From Cloacimonetes bacterium TCS60 (GTDB lineage Bacteria; Cloacimonadota; Cloacimonadia; JGIOTU-2), in contig LSCK01000048.1 in the NCBI GenBank assembly GCA_001577135.1, forward strand, positions 1 to 19,348: a stretch of 19,348 nt of DNA. Reading direction: 5' to 3'. A program made the translations under genes and the position numbers. The notes below the pieces were generated by a model. The model worked only from the letters and a program-made list of their open reading frames with translations. It searched no databases and was not told the DNA's origin. Positions 14,095 to 19,348 of this stretch are shown in pieces (the stretch's first letter is position 1; every line of letters starts with the position of its first letter).

Positions 14095-15507
14095 ATGCCA
14101 TCAGAAGAATTTATAGATTTTGAAGTTGCTGATATTTCGTTGGCAAAACTGGGTGAAAGGGAGATTTCCATTGCAGAGAAGGAGATGCCTGGTTTAGTCC
14201 AAATTAGAGATAAATACGCTTCCATTAAACCTTTAAAAGACGCTAAGATTACTGGCTCACTCCACATGACAATTCAAACTGCTGTTCTGATTAAAACTTT
14301 AGTAGCTCTTGGAGCAGATGTCAGGTGGGCAAGTTGTAATATATATTCAACCCAAGATCATGCAGCTGCAGCTATCGCCAAAATGGGGATTCCTGTTTTT
14401 GCCTGGAAAGGTGAAACTCAAGAAGAATATTGGCGTTGTACCTACAAAGCTTTAACTTTCCCGGACGGTTCCGGGCCTAATCTGATTGTGGATGATGGAG
14501 GGGATGCAACCTTGATGACACATCGAGGATATGCTGTTGAAAAGAATCCGGATATTTTGAATAACAAAGCGGAGAGTAAAGATGAACTTGCCCTGATGAA
14601 TAGATTAGAACAAATATATAGCAAAGAAACAAACAAATGGCATAACTCAATCTCAGATTTACAGGGGATTTCTGAAGAAACAACCACCGGGGTTCATCGA
14701 CTTTATCAAAGAAATAGTGAAGGGTCATTATTAGCTCCTGCTATTAATGTAAATGACTCTGTTACAAAATCCAAATTTGACAACCTTTATGGTTGTAGAG
14801 AATCCTTAGCTGACGGTTTAAAAAGAGCAACTGATGTAATGATTGCTGGTAAAACCGTCGTTATATTGGGATATGGTGATGTTGGAAAAGGTTCAGCTCA
14901 ATCCATGAGGAATTTTGGGGCAAAGGTAATTGTCACCGAAATAGATCCCATATGCGCCCTTCAAGCTTCTATGGAAGGATTTGAGGTGAATACAATTGAA
15001 AATGTTGTTGATAAAGCTGATATCTTTGTTACAGCCACAGGTAACCTTTCTGTTATTACTGCAGAGCATATGAGTCAAATGAAGGATCAAGCAATTGTCT
15101 GTAATATTGGACATTTCGATCATGAAATTGAAATGGCAGAATTAAAAGATTGGCCTGGAATTAAAGTTCAAAACATCAAGCCCCAGGTTGATAAATATAT
15201 TTTTCCCGACGGGCATTCGATAATTTTATTGGCTGATGGACGCCTTGTAAATTTGGGCTGTGCCACCGGTCATCCTTCCTTTGTTATGAGTAATTCTTTT
15301 TCCAACCAGGTTTTAGCTCAAATGGACTTATGGCAAAAAGATTATGAAATTGATGTTTATCGCCTACCTAAAAAATTAGATGAAGAAGTGGCCAGATTAC
15401 ATCTGGATAAGTTGGGCGTGAATCTAACTCGAATGACTAAGCGTCAGGCTGAGTATATCGGATATCCGATAGAGGGACCTTTCAAACCTGATCATTATAG
15501 ATATTAA
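14095..15507 (+). CDS. ahcY: S-adenosylhomocysteine hydrolase
   Basis: A 470-residue enzyme that reversibly splits S-adenosylhomocysteine into homocysteine and adenosine, removing the inhibitory by-product of methylation. The substrate domain has [13 protein letters not shown] (H57), VDDGGDAT near 132-139, [11 protein letters not shown] (195-205) and [10 protein letters not shown] with catalytic-type K225, D229 and N230. The NAD domain has [10 protein letters not shown] at 259-268, and CNIGHFDHE follows at 336-344. The C-terminus KPDHYRY supplies the conserved Lys/Tyr for the neighbouring subunit's NAD. Residues about 149-186 are the insertion of the long form found in many Gram-negative bacteria. 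SD TAGGAG lies 4 nt before the ATG. metK follows after 35 nt. Confidence 0.98.
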   Translation: MPSEEFIDFEVADISLAKLGEREISIAEKEMPGLVQIRDKYASIKPLKDAKITGSLHMTIQTAVLIKTLVALGADVRWASCNIYSTQDHAAAAIAKMGIPVFAWKGETQEEYWRCTYKALTFPDGSGPNLIVDDGGDATLMTHRGYAVEKNPDILNNKAESKDELALMNRLEQIYSKETNKWHNSISDLQGISEETTTGVHRLYQRNSEGSLLAPAINVNDSVTKSKFDNLYGCRESLADGLKRATDVMIAGKTVVILGYGDVGKGSAQSMRNFGAKVIVTEIDPICALQASMEGFEVNTIENVVDKADIFVTATGNLSVITAEHMSQMKDQAIVCNIGHFDHEIEMAELKDWPGIKVQNIKPQVDKYIFPDGHSIILLADGRLVNLGCATGHPSFVMSNSFSNQVLAQMDLWQKDYEIDVYRLPKKLDEEVARLHLDKLGVNLTRMTKRQAEYIGYPIEGPFKPDHYRY

Positions 15508-15542
15508 TGTGGGAAGTCTAATCACTTGATTTAGGAGCAATC

Positions 15543-16709
15543 ATGACATACACAAAAGAATTATTCACTTCAGAATCCGTAACAGAAGGTCATCCTGATA
15601 AAATATGCGATCAGATCAGCGACGCTGTTTTAGATGAATGCCTACGCCAGGATATTAATTCACGCGCTGCTGTGGAAACAGCAACTAAAAATGGAACAAT
15701 ATGGGTTTTGGGTGAGATCACAACCGAAGGATTTGTAGATTTTGATGATGTAACAAGAGGAGTATTAAAAAAAATTGGTTACACAACTACTGATTTTGGC
15801 ATAGATTATGAAAATTGTGGTGTCCTCTGTAGCATCGTTCCTCAAACTCAGGATATTAGTATTGGAGTTGATGCAGATAGAGGTGAACACAAAGAACAGG
15901 GGGCTGGAGATCAGGGAATGATGTTCGGCTATGCCTGTAACGAAACTCCGGTGTTAATGCCTATGCCTATTGTTTATGCTCATAGGTTGACTCAAAGATT
16001 AGCCCATGTCAGAAAAGAAAAAATTCTACCCAAACTGGGTCCCGATGGAAAAGCTCAAGTAACGGTTGAGTACAAACAGGGCAAGCCCTATAGAATTCAT
16101 ACTATCGTCGTATCTACTCAACATCGTGATGACGAATCCTATACTGAAAAAAAATTGAGACCAGATATAAAAAAGTATGTTATAGAACCTGTAGCAAATA
16201 AATGGATGGATGAGGAGACAATTATTCATATAAATCCTACTGGTAAATTTATAAAAGGTGGTCCTCAAGCTGATGCTGGGCTTACCGGCAGAAAAATTAT
16301 TGTGGATACATATGGTGGTATGGGTCGTCATGGTGGTGGCGCCTTCTCCGGGAAAGACCCGACTAAAGTAGATAGAAGTGCTGCTTATGCTGCTCGTTAT
16401 ATTGCTAAGAATATGGTTGCAGCTGGTCTGGCTGATAGATTTGAAGTGCAAATATCCTACGCAATTGGTATCGCTGAACCACTAAGTTTATGGGTGAATA
16501 CTTTCAATACTAGCGATTTACCCAATACTAAAATTATAAAAATAATTAGAGAAAACTTTCCCCTCACACCGGCTGAAATTATTTCACATCTCAAATTGAA
16601 AAGACCTATTTACCAAAAGACCGCAACCTACGGCCATTTTGGTAGAGAAGAAAGTGAATTTACCTGGGAAAATACTGAAATAGCTGAAGATTTAAAGAAA
16701 TATTTATAG
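15543..16709 (+). CDS. metK: S-adenosylmethionine synthetase
   Basis: A 388-residue enzyme making S-adenosylmethionine from ATP and methionine. Motifs are [19 protein letters not shown] at the N-terminus (H17 of GHPDK), [12 protein letters not shown] at 120-131, and [25 protein letters not shown] around 258-282, the phosphate- and metal-binding loop. The length is that of the standard bacterial tetrameric enzyme. TAGGAG lies 6 nt before the ATG. With ahcY just upstream, the pair covers synthesis of the methyl donor and disposal of its product, and the 35-nt gap has no terminator, so an operon is likely. I saw no SAM or SAH riboswitch upstream of either gene. Confidence 0.98.
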   Translation: MTYTKELFTSESVTEGHPDKICDQISDAVLDECLRQDINSRAAVETATKNGTIWVLGEITTEGFVDFDDVTRGVLKKIGYTTTDFGIDYENCGVLCSIVPQTQDISIGVDADRGEHKEQGAGDQGMMFGYACNETPVLMPMPIVYAHRLTQRLAHVRKEKILPKLGPDGKAQVTVEYKQGKPYRIHTIVVSTQHRDDESYTEKKLRPDIKKYVIEPVANKWMDEETIIHINPTGKFIKGGPQADAGLTGRKIIVDTYGGMGRHGGGAFSGKDPTKVDRSAAYAARYIAKNMVAAGLADRFEVQISYAIGIAEPLSLWVNTFNTSDLPNTKIIKIIRENFPLTPAEIISHLKLKRPIYQKTATYGHFGREESEFTWENTEIAEDLKKYL

Positions 16710-16716
16710 AGGTAAA

Positions 16717-17472
16717 ATGAAACATATTGCTGAATCTGCTAAGATAGGACAAAATACTAAAATTGGTTTCAATTCTATAATCGAAAAAAATGTTAAAATT
16801 GGTGATAATTGTCTTGTTGGGCATAATGTTGTAATCCATTCTGGCAGCAAAATTGGCGATACTGTACGAATTGATGATAACACTATCATTGGCAAAAAAC
16901 CTCTTTTTTCACCCAGAAGTATTTTTAAAAAAGATAAATTTAGCTCTCCTACTATTGGAGATGAATGTTTGATCGGTGCTAATGTGATTATTTATGTGGG
17001 GTGTGAGATTGGGGAAAAAAACCTAATCGCTGATCTATCTACAGTAAGAGAGAATGTTGAAATAGGGGATTTAAATATTATTGGAAGAAATGTATCCGTG
17101 GAAAATTATGTGAAGATCGGTAATAGGAACAAGATTGAAACTAATGCCTATATTACTGCTTATTCAGAGATAGACGATTACTGTTTTATTGCTCCCTCTG
17201 TTGTCACCAGTAATGATAATTATATGGGGCGTGATAAAGAGCGGTATAAACATTTCAAAGGAATAAAAATCAAAAGAGGTGGACGCATTGGTGTCAATGC
17301 TACAATTTTACCAGGGATAACAATTGAAGAAGATGGTATGGTGGCAGGTGCCTCTGTTGTAAGCAAAGATGTACCCAAAGAGAAAATCGTTTTGGGCTCC
17401 CCTGCAAAAGAGATTTCTCAGGTTGACGAAAAGCAATTACTAAAAAACAATCTAGATTCAGATAAAAATTAA
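16717..17472 (+). CDS. Left-handed beta-helix acyltransferase (amino-sugar N-acetyltransferase-like)
   Basis: A 251-residue protein with hexapeptide repeats across its length: IGQNTKIGFNSIIEKNVKIGDNC, then IGDECLIGANVIIYVGCEIGEKN, and a late block GGRIGVNATILPGITIEEDG with GASVVSKDVPKEKIVLGSPAKEI. This marks a trimeric LbH acyltransferase. The ending and the ITAYSEIDDYCFIAPSVV / SNDNYMGRDKERY region resemble WbpD/WlbB-type enzymes that acetylate a 3-amino sugar nucleotide. LpxA or LpxD is less likely because the C-terminal LpxA helix bundle and the N-terminal LpxD domain are missing. It starts 7 nt after metK (SD AGAGG) and is 20 nt before an aminotransferase of matching pathway. Exact substrate is not determinable here. 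Confidence 0.8.
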   Translation: MKHIAESAKIGQNTKIGFNSIIEKNVKIGDNCLVGHNVVIHSGSKIGDTVRIDDNTIIGKKPLFSPRSIFKKDKFSSPTIGDECLIGANVIIYVGCEIGEKNLIADLSTVRENVEIGDLNIIGRNVSVENYVKIGNRNKIETNAYITAYSEIDDYCFIAPSVVTSNDNYMGRDKERYKHFKGIKIKRGGRIGVNATILPGITIEEDGMVAGASVVSKDVPKEKIVLGSPAKEISQVDEKQLLKNNLDSDKN

Positions 17473-17492
17473 TTACCAGGCGAGGATTTAAT

Positions 17493-18581
17493 ATGAAAAT
17501 ACCCATGTTAGACTTAGACAAACAATATGAAACAATAAAAGAGGAAGTTTATACAGCTTTTGATGAAGTTTTTACTTCAAAACGATTCATTGGTGGTGAT
17601 AAAATTAATGAACTGGAAGATAAGATAGCGGATTACTGCGGGTGCTCTGAAGCCATTGGTGTATCATCCGGAACAGATGCACTTCTCATCTCCTTAATGG
17701 CTCTTGGTATTGGTGATGGCGATGAGGTGATTACTACTCCATTTACTTTTTTTGCTACAGCCGGTTCTATATATAGAGTGGGTGCTAAACCCGTGTTTGT
17801 TGATATTGATGCTGATACATATAACTTGAATGTTGATTTAATCGAGGAAAAGATCACAGATAAGACAAAAGCTATTATGCCCGTTCACCTCTTTGGCCAG
17901 ATGTGTGACATGGAAAAGATTAACGAAATTGCAGATAAGCATAATCTTTATGTAATTGAGGATGCCGCGCAAGCTATAGGATCTGAACAAAATGGGCAGA
18001 GAGCTGGCTCCTTTGGTGATGTCGGTTGCTTTTCTTTTTTTCCTAGTAAAAACCTGGGTGGTGCTGGTGATGGTGGTATGGTTACAACCAACGATGAAAG
18101 CTTAGCCGAAAAGGTCAGAATACTCAGAAATCATGGCAGTAAACCCAAATACCATCATAAAATTATCGGAGGTAATTTTCGGCTGGATGCCCTACAAGCT
18201 GCCATTTTATTAACCAAACTACCACATCTCGAAAAATGGCACTACGGACGTAAAAAAAATGCTGAATATTATGATAAAAAGTTAGCTAATATTAGCAAAA
18301 CTCCTTTTGTCAAATCAAATAATCGCATGATTTATAATCAATATACGTTGCTTTTCGAAAACAGGGATGAGATGCAGAATAAACTTACTGAAGCTGAAAT
18401 TGGTAATGCAATCTACTACCCCAGACCTTTACATCTACAAGAGTGTTTCTCATACTTGGGATATGGTAAAGGAGATTTTCCCGTTTCAGAGCACGCTGCT
18501 GAACATGTCCTGTCAATTCCCATTTATGGTGAGTTAACTAAAAATCAGCAGGATTATATCATTTCAACAATTCGAGGATAA
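17493..18581 (+). CDS. DegT/DnrJ/EryC1/StrS-family sugar aminotransferase
   Basis: A 362-residue PLP enzyme of fold type I. VSSGTDALLISLMALGIGDGDEVITTPFTFFATAGSI holds the phosphate-binding GTD at 60-62. EDAAQAIGSE has D157 and Q160, and FFPSKNLGGAGDGG places the Schiff-base lysine at K186. NHGSKPKYHHKIIGGNFRLDALQAAIL is the conserved sugar-binding region. The family transfers an amino group from glutamate to a keto-sugar nucleotide. The 'MIPMLDL..QY' start and overall pattern are closest to WbpE/WlbC-like UDP-3-keto sugar aminotransferases. With the acyltransferase 20 nt upstream it would give a 3-acetamido sugar for surface glycan. The dehydrogenase step is not in this window. SD GAGGA precedes the ATG. 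Confidence 0.88.
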   Translation: MKIPMLDLDKQYETIKEEVYTAFDEVFTSKRFIGGDKINELEDKIADYCGCSEAIGVSSGTDALLISLMALGIGDGDEVITTPFTFFATAGSIYRVGAKPVFVDIDADTYNLNVDLIEEKITDKTKAIMPVHLFGQMCDMEKINEIADKHNLYVIEDAAQAIGSEQNGQRAGSFGDVGCFSFFPSKNLGGAGDGGMVTTNDESLAEKVRILRNHGSKPKYHHKIIGGNFRLDALQAAILLTKLPHLEKWHYGRKKNAEYYDKKLANISKTPFVKSNNRMIYNQYTLLFENRDEMQNKLTEAEIGNAIYYPRPLHLQECFSYLGYGKGDFPVSEHAAEHVLSIPIYGELTKNQQDYIISTIRG

Positions 18582-18586
18582 AATTC

Positions 18587-18624
18587 TTGACAAGATATTT
18601 TAATTAGCTCTCTTTAAGCATAAT
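18587..18624 (+). promoter_or_regulatory. Candidate promoter upstream of ssb
   Basis: A perfect TTGACA (18587-18592) begins 6 nt after the aminotransferase stop, and a CATAAT (18619-18624, five of six -10 consensus bases) lies 26 nt downstream, about 40 nt before the ssb ATG. The spacing is much longer than 17 nt, so one of the two elements may be coincidental. A promoter here is sensible because ssb is functionally unrelated to the upstream genes. Confidence 0.3.
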
Positions 18625-18665
18625 TCTTGTTTTACACGAGGATAAAAAAGAGAAAGGGAGGCAAA

Positions 18666-19013
18666 ATGACAAATCGTGCCCCTAGCATTAACCAAATTAC
18701 AATTTCAGGTAATTTAGTTCGCAAACCTGAAATTAAGTATGTAGGCTCTAACGATACTGCTCTCACAAAGATTACAGTTGCGAATAATCGTTCCTATCTC
18801 GATAAGGACAAAGATTGGCAGCAGGAGACAACTTTCGTAGATTGTGAAGTCTGGGGAACCAGAGCTGAACGAGTTGAAAAAAAATGTGATAAAGGCTCTC
18901 CTGTAATTATTGAAGGTCTTCTCAAGCAAAATAAGTGGGAAGATAAAGATGGAAATTCTCATTCAAAACTGCTTCTTAGAGCTCAAAAAGTCCACATTTT
19001 ACAGCAAACCTAA
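18666..19013 (+). CDS. ssb: Single-stranded DNA-binding protein, tail-less
   Basis: A 115-residue protein consisting of one OB fold: SINQITISGNLVRKPEIKYVGS, then TKITVANNRSY, WQQETTFVDCEVWGTRAERVEKKCDKGSPVIIEGLLKQNKWEDKDGNSHSKLLLRAQKV. This matches bacterial SSB residues 1-115. SSB coats single-stranded DNA in replication and repair. The start ATG at 18666 is supported by AAGGGAGG (18654-18661, 4 nt spacing); an upstream in-frame start at 18627 would add 13 basic residues without homology. The usual disordered linker and acidic DDDIPF-type tip, which recruits partner proteins, are missing; the protein ends VHILQQT. An intrinsic terminator follows 15 nt after the stop. Confidence 0.93.
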   Translation: MTNRAPSINQITISGNLVRKPEIKYVGSNDTALTKITVANNRSYLDKDKDWQQETTFVDCEVWGTRAERVEKKCDKGSPVIIEGLLKQNKWEDKDGNSHSKLLLRAQKVHILQQT

Positions 19014-19028
19014 AATTCTGTCTTCTTC

Positions 19029-19062
19029 AAAAGCCGAGAAATCAAATTCTCGGCTTTTTTTT
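19029..19062 (+). terminator. Rho-independent terminator after ssb
   Basis: AAGCCGAGAA (19031-19040) pairs perfectly with TTCTCGGCTT (19047-19056) around the loop ATCAAA. Flanking A and T residues extend the stem by two pairs, and a run of eight T ends at 19062. A classic intrinsic terminator. Confidence 0.95.
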
Positions 19063-19083
19063 CTAACAATTTAAAAGGATAAA

Positions 19084-19348
19084 ATGAAATTAGATTTACA
19101 TTCACATACAACTGCATCGGATGGCTCCAGCACACCAAATGAGCTATTAGCAGAAGCAGCTGCAAACTCTTTGGAATATATTTCCATAACAGATCATGAT
19201 AATATTGATGCCCTGGAAGAGATTACTTCTATTCCAGAAAATCTAAAATTTATAAATGGGGTTGAAATAAGTGCTGAATTCCCTAAAACACTACATATTT
19301 TAGGATACGGCTTTGATGAAAAGAACAAAACACTTAATAAGCATTTGA
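19084..19348 (+). CDS. PHP-domain phosphoesterase, N-terminal part (runs off window)
   Basis: The frame from ATG 19084 stays open to the window end (88 residues). The beginning MKLDLHSHTTASDG carries the PHP motif I metal ligands H6, H8 and D13. ISITDHDN gives D37, H38 and D39, GVEIS gives E61, and HILGYGF gives H71. The spacing matches the stand-alone PHP family of RNase AM / TrpH (YciV), which acts on 5' ends of RNA or on nucleoside 3',5'-bisphosphates, rather than the PHP domain of DNA polymerase III alpha, although the C-terminal part is unseen. AAGGAT lies 5 nt before the ATG. It follows the ssb terminator, so its promoter must lie in the short AT-rich gap or transcription must read through. 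Confidence 0.85.
   Translation, partial: MKLDLHSHTTASDGSSTPNELLAEAAANSLEYISITDHDNIDALEEITSIPENLKFINGVEISAEFPKTLHILGYGFDEKNKTLNKHL

Noticed and set aside
1..19348. CRISPR arrays, insertion sequences, phage or toxin-antitoxin modules
   Set aside because: No direct repeats with spacers, transposase-like frames or phage genes were seen. All genes are colinear and core-like.

Overview
The window is a bacterial chromosome segment, AT-rich (roughly mid-30s percent GC by eye), with every gene on the + strand. About 70% of it is one continuous ribosomal-protein superoperon equivalent to the fused S10-spc-alpha operons. It runs from the 3' end of rplD through rplQ and includes secY, adk, map, infA and rpoA. 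Nearly every gene has a clear Shine-Dalgarno sequence (AGGAG/GAGG type), and several starts are GTG or TTG. This argues against typical Bacteroidota, which mostly lack SD motifs. The long ahcY form (internal insertion, KPDHYRY end), the gene order and the base composition would fit a Cloacimonadota-like or other deep FCB-group/candidate-phylum bacterium. That placement is inference and not secure.

Layout: 1-3702 is the S10-type block (rplD', rplW, rplB, rpsS, rplV, rpsC, rplP, rpmC, rpsQ). 3717-10661 is the spc-type block (rplN, rplX, rplE, rpsN-Z, rpsH, rplF, rplR, rpsE, rplO, secY, adk, map, infA, rpmJ) with no rpmD between rpsE and rplO. 10679-13497 is the alpha block (rpsM, rpsK, rpsD, rpoA, rplQ). 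Genes are a few bases apart or overlap by 1-11 nt, so co-transcription and translational coupling are likely.

13498-13745 is the only sizeable spacer. It holds a promoter-like -10 element, a nested stem-loop and a strong intrinsic terminator, which together look like a short (about 80 nt) structured RNA or attenuator. A small secreted hypothetical protein follows (13746-14027). Next come ahcY and metK, two enzymes of the activated-methyl cycle, then a hexapeptide-repeat acyltransferase and a DegT-type aminotransferase that look like an amino-sugar N-acylation module for surface polysaccharide. The right end has ssb (no acidic tail), an excellent terminator, and the start of a PHP-domain phosphoesterase that runs out of the window.

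Most of the window is ordinary core-genome content and I do not see a clear new multi-gene system. The items most worth a second look are the candidate structured RNA at 13563-13645, the missing rpmD, the small secreted protein, and the tail-less SSB.
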